Assembly (NCBI RefSeq): GCF_000695625.1
Contig: NZ_JMQI01000047.1
Location: 248,001 to 312,000 of the forward strand
Reading direction: 5' to 3'
DNA length: 64,000 nucleotides
DNA from: Amycolatopsis rifamycinica
GTDB taxonomy: Bacteria; Actinomycetota; Actinomycetes; Mycobacteriales; Pseudonocardiaceae
The translations under genes were made by a program, and so were the position numbers. How positions within the stretch are numbered: the stretch's first letter is position 1; each line of letters begins with the position of its first letter. The notes beneath the pieces were generated by a model. The model was not told the origin of the DNA, did not search any database, and worked only from the letters and a program-made list of their open reading frames with translations. This document shows, in pieces, positions 33,586 through 44,495 of this stretch.

Positions 33586-35187
33586 ATGGACGCACTCGTC
33601 GCGGACGTGGTCATCGTGGGGTTCGGGGCGGCCGGCGCCTGTGCCGCCCTCGAAGCGGCCGACGCGGGCGCCGACGTCATCATCGTCGAGCGCTTCGCCG
33701 GGGGAGGGGCCAGCGCGGTCAGCGGTGGCGTCGTCTACGCCGGCGGCGGCACCGGCCAGCAGCTGGACGCGGGCGTCGATGATTCCGTCGACGCGATGTA
33801 CGCCTACCTCCGGCTGGAAACCGGGGACGTCGTCTCCGAGCGGACGCTGCGGCGGTTCTGCGAAGGCAGCCGCGAGATGCTCACCTGGCTGGAGGGCAAC
33901 GGCGTGCCGTTCGAAGGCAGCCTCTGCCCGTACAAGACGTCGTACCCGAGCGACCGGCACTACCTCTACTACTCCGGCAGCGAGGCCGCCGGCGGGTTCC
34001 GCGACGCGGCGAAGCCCGCTCCGCGCGGTCACCGCGTCAAGGGCCCCGGGACCTCGGGGAAGATGCTGATGGCGCGGCTGCAGGCGGCCGTGCGCACCCG
34101 CGGCATCCGCGTGCTGACCCAGACCACCGCCCGCACCCTGATCCGCGACGACGCCGGCCGCGTCACCGGGCTCGTCGCCGACACCCTGAGCGACGCCTCC
34201 GCGTCGGTGCGGGCGCGGCACCAGCGCTTCGCGCAGTACGCGGCGAAGCCCGGGATCTACGTGCCGTCGCTGCGCAGGTCGCTGCACCGCCGGGTCGAGC
34301 GCTTCGAGCGGGCGCACGGCCGTGAGCTGCGGATTTCCGCTCGGCGCGGAGTCGTCCTCGCCGCCGGCGGGTTCATCGCCAACCGGGAGATGGTGCGGGA
34401 GCACGCCCCGGCCTACCGCGGCGGGCTCCCGCTCGGCACGTCCGCCGACGACGGTTCGGGGATCCGCCTCGGCGTCGAAGCCGGGGCCGCGACGGGCGAA
34501 CTCGGCCGGATCTCCGCGTGGCGGTTCATCACGCCGCCGAGCGCGTTCCTCGGCGGGATCATCGTCGACGCCGCGGGCCGCCGGGTCATCGACGAGTCGC
34601 GGTACGGCGCCGCGGTCGGCGAGAAGCTCATCGAGGAGCACGGGAGCCGCGGCTGGCTGCTCGTCGACGCGCCGATCGTCGCCGAGGCGCGGCGGGACAC
34701 GAAGGCGCAGAGCCAGTGGTTCCAGGGTCTGCAGCTGCGCTACCTGCTGCGGCGCGGCCGGGTGACCGGGGCGACGGTCGAGGAGGTGGCCCGCAAGGCC
34801 GGCGTCGACCCCCAGGGGCTGCGCGCGAGCGTCGAGGCCTACCACGGCGACCGCGACCCGGTGGGCAAGCCGGCCGAGTTCGCGCGGCGCCTGGACAACC
34901 CGCCGTACTCGCTCATCGACATCTCCGTGCGGCCCAACCTCGGGTACCCGACGCCGATGCTCACGCTCGGCGGGCTGGTCGTCGACGAGGACACCGGCGC
35001 GGTGCGGGACACGGCGGGAGGGCCGATCCCCGGGCTGTACGCCGCCGGCCGCACCGCCGTGGGAATCTGTTCCAGGTCCTACGTGAGCGGCCTGTCCCTG
35101 GCCGACTGCGTGTTTTCCGGCCGCAGAGCGGGGATCAACAGTGCCCTGGCGCAGGGCGTTCTCGACAAAAACGAGAACGTGTTCTAG
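33586..35187 (+). CDS. FAD-dependent 3-ketosteroid dehydrogenase-like protein (second KstD homologue)
   Basis: The 533-residue protein is an FRD/SDH-type flavoprotein with VVIVGFGAAGACAALEAADAG at the N-terminus, SGGVVYAGGGT, GRELRISARRGVVLAAGGFIANREM, and TLGGLVVDEDTGAVRDTAGGPIPGLYAAGRTAVGICS near the end. It is related to KstD and to 3-ketosteroid delta-4(5-alpha)-dehydrogenases but lacks the LGTKGGL signature of the neighbouring KstD, so a different ring position or substrate is likely. It has its own KstR box and is transcribed toward hsaA. Its last codons (ENVF and stop) overlap the KstR box of hsaA. Confidence 0.82.
   Translation: MDALVADVVIVGFGAAGACAALEAADAGADVIIVERFAGGGASAVSGGVVYAGGGTGQQLDAGVDDSVDAMYAYLRLETGDVVSERTLRRFCEGSREMLTWLEGNGVPFEGSLCPYKTSYPSDRHYLYYSGSEAAGGFRDAAKPAPRGHRVKGPGTSGKMLMARLQAAVRTRGIRVLTQTTARTLIRDDAGRVTGLVADTLSDASASVRARHQRFAQYAAKPGIYVPSLRRSLHRRVERFERAHGRELRISARRGVVLAAGGFIANREMVREHAPAYRGGLPLGTSADDGSGIRLGVEAGAATGELGRISAWRFITPPSAFLGGIIVDAAGRRVIDESRYGAAVGEKLIEEHGSRGWLLVDAPIVAEARRDTKAQSQWFQGLQLRYLLRRGRVTGATVEEVARKAGVDPQGLRASVEAYHGDRDPVGKPAEFARRLDNPPYSLIDISVRPNLGYPTPMLTLGGLVVDEDTGAVRDTAGGPIPGLYAAGRTAVGICSRSYVSGLSLADCVFSGRRAGINSALAQGVLDKNENVF
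35173..35186. promoter_or_regulatory. KstR-type operator of hsaADCB, inside the end of the preceding gene
   Basis: GAGAACGTGTTCTA fits TNNAACNNGTTNNA except for the first base and overlaps the last coding bases and stop codon (35185-35187) of the upstream dehydrogenase. TAGTCT at 35185-35190 can serve as the -10 for hsaA. Confidence 0.85.
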
Positions 35188-35222
35188 TCTTCTCGGGAGT
35201 GGAAACGAGAGAGGAACTGCGC

Positions 35223-36386
35223 ATGAGCGAGCAGGTGATCGCCGGGGTCCGGGACCTCCTGCCGGTCCTGCGGGAACGGGCTCAGGACACCGAGGACGCG
35301 CGCCGCGTCCCCGAGGAGTCCGTCAAGGCCCTGCAGGAGACCGGGTTCTTCAAGCTGCTGCAGCCGAAGCTCCACGGGGGTCTCGAGGCCGACCCGACCA
35401 GCTTCTACACCGCCGTCAAACTGATCGCGAGCGCGTGCGGGTCCACCGGCTGGGTCGCCTCCATCCTCGGCGTCCACCCGTGGCACGTGGCCCTGTTCGA
35501 CGCGCAGGCGCAGCAGGAGGTCTGGGGCGAGGACCAGGACGTGCGGATCTCCTCGTCGTACGCGCCGATGGGCAAGGCCGAGGTCGTCGAAGGCGGCTAC
35601 CGCCTGTCCGGCCGGTGGAGCTTCTCCTCCGGCTGCGACCACTGCACGTGGGTGCTGCTCGGGGGACCCGCGTTCGCCGACGGCAAGCCGGTCGACTTCT
35701 GCACCTACCTGCTGCCCATCTCGGACTACTCCATTGTGGACGTCTGGGACACCATCGGCCTGCGCGGCACCGGCTCGAACGACATCGTCGTCGAGGACGT
35801 CTTCGTGCCGCAGCACCGGGCGCTGAGCTTCATCGCGACGTCGAAGTGCAAGGTGCCGGGCCAGGCCGTCAACCCCGGCCCGCTGTACCGCCTCCCGTAC
35901 GGTTCGGTGCACCCGACGACGATCACCGCGCCGATCATCGGCATGGCCCAGGGCGCCTACGACGCCCACGTCGAGCACCAGCGCAAGCGCGTGCGGGCCG
36001 CGTACGCCGGCGAGCAGTCCAAAGAGGACCCGTTCACCAAGGTGCGGATCGCCGAGGCGGCCAGTGAGATCGACGCCGCCTGGCTGCAGCTGACCCGCAA
36101 CATCGAGGAGCTGTACGAACTCGCCAAGCGCGAGCAACGGCTGCCCGCGGACCTGCGGCTGCGCGTCCGGCGCGACCAGGTGCGCGGCACCGAGCGCGCG
36201 ATCGCCGCCATCGACCGGCTCTTCGAGAACTCCGGCGGCCGGGCGATCCAGCGCGGCACGCCGATCCAGCGCTTCTGGCGCGACGCGCACGCGGGCCGCG
36301 TCCACGCGGCCAACGACGCCGAGCGCGCCTACGTCATGTACGGCACCGGCGCCTTCGGGCTCCCCGTCGAAAACGCGATGTACTGA
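35223..36386 (+). CDS. hsaA: 3-HSA hydroxylase oxygenase HsaA
   Basis: This 387-residue flavin-dependent monooxygenase has an acyl-CoA-dehydrogenase fold: VPEESVKALQETGFFKLLQPKLHGGLEADPTSFY, ACGSTGWVASILGVHPWHVALF, GRWSFSSGCDHCTWVLLGG, WDTIGLRGTGSNDIVVEDVFVP and PIQRFWRDAHAGRVHAAND. HsaA converts 3-HSA to the catechol 3,4-DHSA using reduced flavin from HsaB. M. tuberculosis HsaA is 394 residues. ATG 35223 follows GAGAGGAA. The gene order hsaA-hsaD-hsaC-hsaB is identical to Rv3570c-Rv3567c. Confidence 0.95.
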   Translation: MSEQVIAGVRDLLPVLRERAQDTEDARRVPEESVKALQETGFFKLLQPKLHGGLEADPTSFYTAVKLIASACGSTGWVASILGVHPWHVALFDAQAQQEVWGEDQDVRISSSYAPMGKAEVVEGGYRLSGRWSFSSGCDHCTWVLLGGPAFADGKPVDFCTYLLPISDYSIVDVWDTIGLRGTGSNDIVVEDVFVPQHRALSFIATSKCKVPGQAVNPGPLYRLPYGSVHPTTITAPIIGMAQGAYDAHVEHQRKRVRAAYAGEQSKEDPFTKVRIAEAASEIDAAWLQLTRNIEELYELAKREQRLPADLRLRVRRDQVRGTERAIAAIDRLFENSGGRAIQRGTPIQRFWRDAHAGRVHAANDAERAYVMYGTGAFGLPVENAMY

Positions 36387-37231
36387 TGGCGGCTCCCGAA
36401 GGCAAGTACGTCCAGGCCGGTGCGCTGAACCTGCACTACCACGAAGCCGGCGCGGAACACGCCGAGACGGTGATCCTGCTGCACGGCGGCGGGCCCGGCG
36501 CGTCGGCGTGGAGCAACTTCGGCCGCAACCTGCCGGAGTTCGCCAAGCGCTACCGGACGATCGCGGTCGACCAGCCCGGCTTCGGGCGGTCGGACAAGCC
36601 GGCCGAGCACCCGCAGTACTTCCGGCACAGCGCGGACGCCGTCGCCGGGCTGATGGACGCGCTCGGCATCGAGCGCGCACACTTCGTCGGCAACTCCCTC
36701 GGTGGGGGCGCGGCGGTGCGGTTCGCGCTGAACCACGGGAAGCGCGCCGGGCGGCTGGTGCTGATGGGGCCGGGCGGGCTGAGCGTCAACCTGTTCGCGC
36801 CCGACCCGACCGAGGGCGTCAAGAACCTCGGGCGGTTCGCGGCCAAGCCGTCGCGCGAACGCATGGAAGCCTTCCTCCGCATCATGGTCCACGACCAGGC
36901 GCTCGTCACCGACGAGCTGATCGACGAACGCTTCGCCGCGGCGAACACGCCCGAGTCCCTGGCCGCCATGCGGGCGATGGGGATGTCGTTCGCGCAGCCG
37001 GGCACGTACGAAGAGGGCATGCTCTGGCGCGAAGCCCACCGCCTGCGCCAGCGGGTCCTGCTGATCTGGGGGCGCGAGGACCGCGTCAACCCCCTGGACG
37101 GCGCCTTGGTGGCGCTCAAGACGATTCCGCGCGCGCAGCTGCACGTGTTCGGCGGCTGCGGGCACTGGGCCCAGCTGGAGAAGTTCGACGAGTTCAACCG
37201 GCTGGCCCTCGACTTCCTCGGGAGTTCCTGA
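36386..37231 (+). CDS. hsaD: 4,9-DSHA hydrolase HsaD (meta-cleavage product hydrolase)
   Basis: The 281-residue alpha/beta hydrolase has the oxyanion motif LLHGGGPGASAW, nucleophile S104 in VGNSLGGGAA, acid D232 in LIWGREDRVNPL and base H260 in GGCGHWAQLEKF. This is the serine C-C hydrolase pattern of the MhpC/BphD type. HsaD splits the ring-A meta-cleavage product into DOHNAA and a hydroxyhexadienoate. ATG overlaps the hsaA stop (TGATG). Confidence 0.96.
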   Translation: MAAPEGKYVQAGALNLHYHEAGAEHAETVILLHGGGPGASAWSNFGRNLPEFAKRYRTIAVDQPGFGRSDKPAEHPQYFRHSADAVAGLMDALGIERAHFVGNSLGGGAAVRFALNHGKRAGRLVLMGPGGLSVNLFAPDPTEGVKNLGRFAAKPSRERMEAFLRIMVHDQALVTDELIDERFAAANTPESLAAMRAMGMSFAQPGTYEEGMLWREAHRLRQRVLLIWGREDRVNPLDGALVALKTIPRAQLHVFGGCGHWAQLEKFDEFNRLALDFLGSS

Positions 37232-38142
37232 TGGGCATCCGGTCACTGGGCTACCTCCGCATCGAAGCCACCGACATGGCCGCGTGGCGCGAGTACGGGC
37301 TCAAGGTGCTCGGCATGGTCGAAGGCAGCGGCACCAATCCGGATGCGCTGTACCTGCGCATGGACGACTTCCCGGCGCGGCTGGTCATCTCACCCGGTGA
37401 CGCCGACCGCCTCGCCGTCACCGGCTGGGAGGTCGCCCACGCGGGAGAGCTGGCCGAGTTGCGGTCGCGTTTGGACAGCGCGTCGGTGCCCTACAAGGAG
37501 GGCACGCCGGACGAGCTGGCCGACCGCCGCGTCGACGAGCTGATCAGCTTCGACGACCCGTCCGGCAACACCCAGGAGGTGTTCCACGGCGTCGCGCTGC
37601 AGCACCGGCGCGTGGTGAGCCCGTACGGCCACAAGTTCGTCACCGGGGAGCAGGGGCTCGGCCACGTCGTGTTGTCCACCAAGGACGACGAGGCGTCGCT
37701 GCGGTTCTACCGGGACGTCCTCGGCTTCCGGTTGCGCGACTCGATGCGCCTGCCGCCGCAGCTGGTGGGCAGGCCCGCCGACGGGCCACCCGCGTGGCTG
37801 CGGTTCTTCGGCTGCAACCCGCGCCACCACAGCCTGGCTTTCCTGCCGATGCCGACGCCGTCCGGGATCGTGCACCTGATGGTCGAGGTGGAGAACACCG
37901 ACGACGTCGGCCTGTGCCTCGACCGCGCGATCCGGCGGAAGGTGCCGATGTCGGCCACGCTCGGCCGGCACGTCAACGACCTGATGCTGTCGTTCTACAT
38001 GAAGACGCCGGGCGGCTTCGACGTCGAGTTCGGCTGCGAAGGCCGCCAGGTCGACGACGACAACTGGATCGCGCGCGAGAGCACCGCGGTCTCGCTGTGG
38101 GGCCACGACTTCTCGGTCGGCGCGCGGCCTCCGGGCGCATGA
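37231..38142 (+). CDS. hsaC: 3,4-DHSA extradiol dioxygenase HsaC
   Basis: This 303-residue two-domain vicinal-oxygen-chelate extradiol dioxygenase keeps the iron ligands H145 (GLGHVVLST), H215 (GIVHLMVEV) and E266 (FDVEFGCEG), the same numbering as M. tuberculosis HsaC. The catalytic SLAFLPMP and YMKTPGGFDVEFG segments are present. It opens the catechol ring of 3,4-DHSA by meta cleavage. Starts inside the hsaD stop and overlaps hsaB by four bases. Confidence 0.96.
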   Translation: MGIRSLGYLRIEATDMAAWREYGLKVLGMVEGSGTNPDALYLRMDDFPARLVISPGDADRLAVTGWEVAHAGELAELRSRLDSASVPYKEGTPDELADRRVDELISFDDPSGNTQEVFHGVALQHRRVVSPYGHKFVTGEQGLGHVVLSTKDDEASLRFYRDVLGFRLRDSMRLPPQLVGRPADGPPAWLRFFGCNPRHHSLAFLPMPTPSGIVHLMVEVENTDDVGLCLDRAIRRKVPMSATLGRHVNDLMLSFYMKTPGGFDVEFGCEGRQVDDDNWIARESTAVSLWGHDFSVGARPPGA

Positions 38143-38678
38143 CCTCCGTCGCGGTCGACCAGACCGAGTTCCGCAGCGTGCTCGGGCACTTCTGCACGGG
38201 CGTCACGGTCGTCACCGGCCGCGACGGCGACACGCTCGCCGGGTTCGCCTGCCAGTCGTTCGCGGCGTTGTCGCTGGACCCGCCGCTGGTGCTGTTCTGC
38301 CCGGCGCGCACCTCGCGCACCTGGCCGGTGCTGGCCGCGGCGGGCCGGTTCGCGGTCAACGTGCTGGCCGAGGACCAGCAGGAGGTCAGCGCGGTGTTCG
38401 GCGCCCGCGGCGAGGACAAGTTCGCCCGGTTCGCCTGGACGCCGGCGCCGTCCGGCGCGCCCCTGCTCGACGGCGCGCTGACCTGGATCGACTGTGCCCT
38501 GGAAGCGGTGCACGAAGCGGGGGACCACTACGTCGTGATCGGCCGGGTGACGGCGCTGGGCGCGCCTTCGGAGGCCCGCCCGCTGCTGTTCCACCGCGGC
38601 CGGTACGCGGTCACCGAGCCGGCCCGGGACGCGCTCGCGGCCCTGATGCCCTGGCCCCGCCCCGACGACTGGCTGTGA
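38139..38678 (+). CDS. hsaB: Flavin reductase HsaB
   Basis: The 179-residue protein is a flavin-reductase-like FMN-binding domain: FRSVLGHFCTGVTVVTGRDGDTLAGFACQSFAALSLDPPLVLFCPARTSRTW, FAVNVLAEDQQEVSAVFG, and HYVVIGRVTALGAPSEARPLLFHRGRY. It reduces flavin with NADH for HsaA. ATG 38139 overlaps the hsaC stop; the frame is open upstream but without similarity. It is the last gene of hsaADCB. Confidence 0.95.
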   Translation: MTSVAVDQTEFRSVLGHFCTGVTVVTGRDGDTLAGFACQSFAALSLDPPLVLFCPARTSRTWPVLAAAGRFAVNVLAEDQQEVSAVFGARGEDKFARFAWTPAPSGAPLLDGALTWIDCALEAVHEAGDHYVVIGRVTALGAPSEARPLLFHRGRYAVTEPARDALAALMPWPRPDDWL

Positions 38679-38809
38679 CCGGCGGTCGCACGACCGGGTG
38701 GTTGTGCAGGGATTCACAGGTGGGCCGCATCCCATTGACGAGAAAAAGCCGAGCCCCGGCGCGCACACTGTTACCGAGAAGAAATCTTCCCGGGAGGAGT
38801 GAGTCGCGC

Positions 38810-39409
38810 ATGCGTGGGCCCAGCGGACGGATCGCCCGGTTCGGGCGGCGGGTGCACCCCGGCCGCAACCCGCTGGCCCGGGCGGGCGACCGCGTCGAGG
38901 CCTTCCTGCTGCTCCTGGCCATCGCCGGCGCGGTGCTGGCCCTCCCGTTCGCGGCGGCGTTCGGCTCCGAGACGTACGCGGCGCAGAACGCCCGCGCGGC
39001 GCAGGAGCGCGCCACCCACCACCCGGCAACGGCGGTCACCCTCGCGGCGGCGTCCGGCCAGCCCTTCAGCACCGACGGCGCCGGCGCCCCGGCCGCCCAG
39101 ACGACGGTCCGGGCGGCCTGGTTCGACGCGCGCGGCGCCCGCCACACCGGCGACGTCCTCGCCGACCCGGCCACCCCGGCGGGCGCCCGCGTCCCGATCT
39201 GGCTGGACCCCCGCGGCGAGCTGACGGGCGAGCCCCTGACGGCCTCGACCTCGGCGGCGGACGGAGTGTTCGCGGCGATCCTCCTGTGGTCGGCGATCAC
39301 CGGAGCGTTGGCGGCCCTGTACGCGACCGCCCGGTTCATCCTGATCCGCTGCCACGCGGCGGCCTGGGACCGCGCGTGGTCGCAAGCCCGCCACGACAGC
39401 CGGTTCTGA
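38810..39409 (+). CDS. Rv1733c-like two-helix membrane protein
   Basis: The 199-residue protein starts with the family signature GRNPLARAGDRVEAFLLLLAIAGAVLALPFAAAFGSETYAAQ: a first membrane helix at about 29-50, an exported polar domain (QTTVRAAWFDARGARHTGDVLADPATPAGARVPIWLDPRGELT) and a second helix at about 152-175. This is the pattern of M. tuberculosis Rv1733c, a conserved membrane protein of unknown function that belongs to the DosR regulon there. The ribosome site is GGGAGGAG before ATG 38810. It lies 131 bp after hsaB. Confidence 0.88.
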   Translation: MRGPSGRIARFGRRVHPGRNPLARAGDRVEAFLLLLAIAGAVLALPFAAAFGSETYAAQNARAAQERATHHPATAVTLAAASGQPFSTDGAGAPAAQTTVRAAWFDARGARHTGDVLADPATPAGARVPIWLDPRGELTGEPLTASTSAADGVFAAILLWSAITGALAALYATARFILIRCHAAAWDRAWSQARHDSRF

Positions 39410-39452
39410 CTTCGTACGCCACCACGGCGCCGGCCGGCTTCCCGGGCCGGAA

Positions 39453-39707
39453 TCACTTCCAGCGGAAGTGCACGAACACCCGGCCGAAGTTGTCCTTGTC
39501 CTTCTCGACCCGGTGGTAAAGCGCCTTGACGTCCTTGCGCTCGAGGAACCGCAGCACGTGCTTCTTCAGCTGACCCGAGCCCTTGCCGGGGATGATCTCG
39601 ACGAGGGGGGCCTTCTTGGCGACGGCCTCGTCGATGATCGCGCGCAGCGCCCGGTCGATCTCGCCACCGCGGTTGTAGACGTCGTGCAGGTCCAGCTTCA
39701 GCTTCAC
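39453..39707 (-). CDS. Smr domain protein
   Basis: The 84-residue protein is a lone Smr domain: LKLDLHDVYNRGGEIDRALRAIIDEAVAKKAPLVEIIPGKGSGQLKKHVLRFLERKDVKALYHRVEKD, with LDLH near the start and PGKGSGQLK, the two sequence marks of this nuclease-type fold. The GTG start overlaps the stop of the metallo-hydrolase gene (GTGA). Stand-alone Smr proteins are usually nucleases acting on DNA or RNA structures. Confidence 0.88.
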   Translation of the reverse strand: MKLKLDLHDVYNRGGEIDRALRAIIDEAVAKKAPLVEIIPGKGSGQLKKHVLRFLERKDVKALYHRVEKDKDNFGRVFVHFRWK

Positions 39708-40765
39708 AGCGCCTGCCACCAGCCGTTGACCGCCGGGGGCTCGGTGGCGTCGATGCGCTCGCCCGGGCGGGGGATGGCCAGGGGCAGGTCCGCCTCCTTC
39801 GCCTCGGTCCACACGCGGTCGGCCGGCTCGCCCCACGGGTGCATCGCCAGCTGGAACGTCGCCCAGTGGACCGGGACCAGCAGCTTCGCGCGGACGTCGA
39901 GGCCCGCCGCCACGCCTTCCTCCGGGGTCATGTGGATGTCGGGCCACAGCGGGGCGTACGCGCCCACCTGGATCAACGCCACGTCGAACGGGCCGTGCTC
40001 CGCGCCGATCGCCGCGAAACCGGCGAAGTAGCCCGTGTCGCCGCTGTAGAACACCCGGTGGGACGGCCCCAGCAGGGCCCACGACGTCCACAGCGTGCCG
40101 TCATTCGTGAGGCCGCGGCCGGAGAAGTGCTGGGCCGGCGTCGCGACGAAGCGGACGCCCGCCACCGTGGCCTCTTCGTGCCAGTCGAGCTCGATGATCC
40201 GGGCGGCCGGGACGTGCCAGCGTTCCAGGTGGGCGCCCACCCCGAGCGGCACGAGGAAGGGCGCCTCGGTGGAGGCGACCAGCTCGCGGACCGTGGCCAG
40301 GTCGAGGTGGTCGTAGTGGTCGTGCGAGATCACCACGGCGTCGATCCGGCCGAGCCCGGACAGCGGCACCGGCGGCTCGTGCAGCCGCCGCGGGCCGGCG
40401 AACGCCGCCGGGGACACCCGGTCGCTCCACACCGGGTCGAGCAGCACGCGGGCGCCGTCGAGTTCGACCAGCGTGGACGCGTGGCCGTACCAGGTCAGGT
40501 GCAGGCCGTCGGCCGCCTCGACCGGCGCCGAGGCGACCAGCGGCACCGCGCCGGCCGGTTTGCGCAGCTCACGGTGCTCGCCGAAGAACATCTCGCGGAA
40601 GATGGTCCGCATCGACGCCGCGGTCATCGGCTGCCGCGGCGCCGCGTTGCGGAACACCTTGCCGTCGAACTGCGGCGAGGAGCGGACCCGCTCGGCCCGG
40701 GCGCCGGTGGCCTTCGCGCCGAACGCCGCCGGCAGGTCCCGCAGGGCCGTGATCTTCTTCCTCAT
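39704..40765 (-). CDS. Metallo-beta-lactamase-fold hydrolase (UlaG/NAPE-PLD-like)
   Basis: This 353-residue MBL-fold enzyme has TWYGHASTLVELDGARVLLDPVW, the metal motif ISHDHYDHLD, TPAQHFSGRG, FYSGDTGYFAGF and LLVPVHWATF. The profile fits the lactonase/N-acylphosphatidylethanolamine-phospholipase-D-like branch that binds two zinc ions. The N-terminal 80 residues contain no signal peptide. Substrate unknown. It is coupled to the Smr gene. Confidence 0.88.
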   Translation of the reverse strand: MRKKITALRDLPAAFGAKATGARAERVRSSPQFDGKVFRNAAPRQPMTAASMRTIFREMFFGEHRELRKPAGAVPLVASAPVEAADGLHLTWYGHASTLVELDGARVLLDPVWSDRVSPAAFAGPRRLHEPPVPLSGLGRIDAVVISHDHYDHLDLATVRELVASTEAPFLVPLGVGAHLERWHVPAARIIELDWHEEATVAGVRFVATPAQHFSGRGLTNDGTLWTSWALLGPSHRVFYSGDTGYFAGFAAIGAEHGPFDVALIQVGAYAPLWPDIHMTPEEGVAAGLDVRAKLLVPVHWATFQLAMHPWGEPADRVWTEAKEADLPLAIPRPGERIDATEPPAVNGWWQAL

Positions 40766-40774
40766 GCCCCGAGT

Positions 40775-41794
40775 CTACGAACGGTTCCTGAGAGGGGCCC
40801 CAGCTTCATGCAGGTGGGCCAGCGCCTGCCGGTAGGACTCGACCAGGCTCGTCTGCAGGTACGGGACGCCCAGCTCGGCGCAGTAGGCCCGGACGATCGG
40901 CTGCGCCCGCCGCAGGTGCGGCGACGGCATGCTCGGGAACAGGTGGTGCTCGATCTGGTAGTTCAGCCCGCCGAGCGCGACGTCGGTGACGACGCCGCCG
41001 CGGACGTTGCGCGAGGTCAGCACCTGCTTGCGGAGGAAGTCGAGCTCGGTCCGCCCGGTCAGCGTCGGCATGCCCTTGTGGTTGGGCGCGAAGATCGATC
41101 CCATGTAGACCCCCCACAGTCCCTGGTGGACGGCGAAGAACAGCAGCGCCATCCCCGGGCTCAGCACCGTGAACAGCGCGCTGAGGTACAGGACGAAGTG
41201 TCCGGCGAGCAACGCGGCTTCGACCTTCCGGTGGCGCAACCCCGGCTTGCGGACCGCGCGGATCCCGGACCAGTGCAGGTTGAGCCCTTCGAGCGTGAGC
41301 AGCGGGAAGAAGAGGAACGCCTGGTACCGCCCGATGAACCGCGGCACTGGTCCGGGATTCGCGCGCGCCTGGTCCTTCGACCAGACGAGGATGTCCGGAT
41401 CGACGTCGGGATCGAGCTCTTCGTGGTTCGGGTTGGCGTGGTGGCGGGTGTGCTTGTCCATCCACCAGCCGTAGCTCATCCCGATCCCGAGGTTCCCGGC
41501 GAGCATCCCGGCGACCTCGGTGGGCCGCCGTCGCCGGAACACCTGCTTGTGCGCGAGGTCGTGGGACAGCAGAGCGATCTGCCCGAACATGACGGCCATG
41601 AAGGCGGCGACGCCGAGCTGCCACCAGGAGTTCCCCAGCAGTGCGAAGGCCACCCACCCGGCGGCGAACAACCCGGTCACCAAGGCGATCCGGGCGGCGT
41701 AGTAGCCGGGACGGCGTTCCATCAGCCCGGCGGCGGAGATGCGCTGGCTCAGCCGGGCGAAGTCGCTGCCGACGGAGTTCTCTGTGGTGGTCAC
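40775..41794 (-). CDS. Membrane fatty acid desaturase (acyl-CoA desaturase family)
   Basis: The 339-residue protein carries the three histidine boxes of front-end/linoleoyl-CoA-type desaturases: HDLAHKQVF, DKHTRHHANPNHEELDPD and LNYQIEHHLFPSMP. Hydrophobic helices lie between (LVTGLFAAGWVAFALLG, LLAGHFVLYLSALFTVL). It resembles mycobacterial DesA3, which needs an Fe-S flavoprotein reductase. Start GTG 41794. It lies 9 bp upstream of the metallo-hydrolase gene in the same direction. Confidence 0.92.
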   Translation of the reverse strand: MTTTENSVGSDFARLSQRISAAGLMERRPGYYAARIALVTGLFAAGWVAFALLGNSWWQLGVAAFMAVMFGQIALLSHDLAHKQVFRRRRPTEVAGMLAGNLGIGMSYGWWMDKHTRHHANPNHEELDPDVDPDILVWSKDQARANPGPVPRFIGRYQAFLFFPLLTLEGLNLHWSGIRAVRKPGLRHRKVEAALLAGHFVLYLSALFTVLSPGMALLFFAVHQGLWGVYMGSIFAPNHKGMPTLTGRTELDFLRKQVLTSRNVRGGVVTDVALGGLNYQIEHHLFPSMPSPHLRRAQPIVRAYCAELGVPYLQTSLVESYRQALAHLHEAGAPLRNRS

Positions 41795-41869
41795 CCACCC
41801 GAGTCTTCGCGCCCGCGACGTACTCCGGAATCCGGTGCGCCCCAGACGGTTTGCGGGGGCCAGCCCTAC

Positions 41870-41893
41870 CGGCCGCGCTGGTATGCGCGGCCG
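41870..41893 (-). terminator. Hairpin after the UvrA-like gene
   Basis: CGGCCGCGC and GCGCGGCCG form a perfect 9-bp stem around TGGTAT, 8 bp beyond the stop codon of the minus-strand uvrA-like gene. No T-run follows. Confidence 0.55.
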
Positions 41894-41901
41894 CCGGACG
41901 A

Positions 41902-44255
<2,354 letters not shown>

Positions 44256-44259
<4 letters not shown>

Positions 44260-44495
44260 CGGGAACTCCAGTTTTCGGTTCGAGCCTCGGCGGCTTGCCG
44301 GTATTCGTGCGGTGAAAGGCCATAGGCGTCCCGGAAACGGCGGACGAATTGCGCGACCGGCAGGTCCACCGCGCTCGCGAGCGTTTCCAAGTCCAGGGGT
44401 CTGGCGTATTCGCGGTCGATGCGGTCGCGGACGCGACGCAACAGCACCAGTTCACGCAGGTGATGGTGCGCGGCGGCTTTCAGGCTGAGACACAT
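44256..44495 (-). CDS. Truncated AraC-type protein with one HTH
   Basis: This 79-residue protein matches only the first helix-turn-helix half of the AraC regulator at 46154-46615 (LRELVLLRRVRDRIDREYARPLDLETLA against LRDLALLRKVRDRIDREYAQPLDVEALA), then ends. AraC-type DNA-binding domains need two HTH motifs. It is therefore a shortened duplicate, either decayed or an independent small regulator. It overlaps the MFS gene upstream and the uvrA-like gene downstream, so it is still translated in the operon. Confidence 0.75.

Noticed and set aside
39453..40091. A 212-codon version of the Smr gene
   Set aside because: The added N-terminal part is the metallo-hydrolase gene read in another frame. 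The Smr domain starts at GTG 39707.
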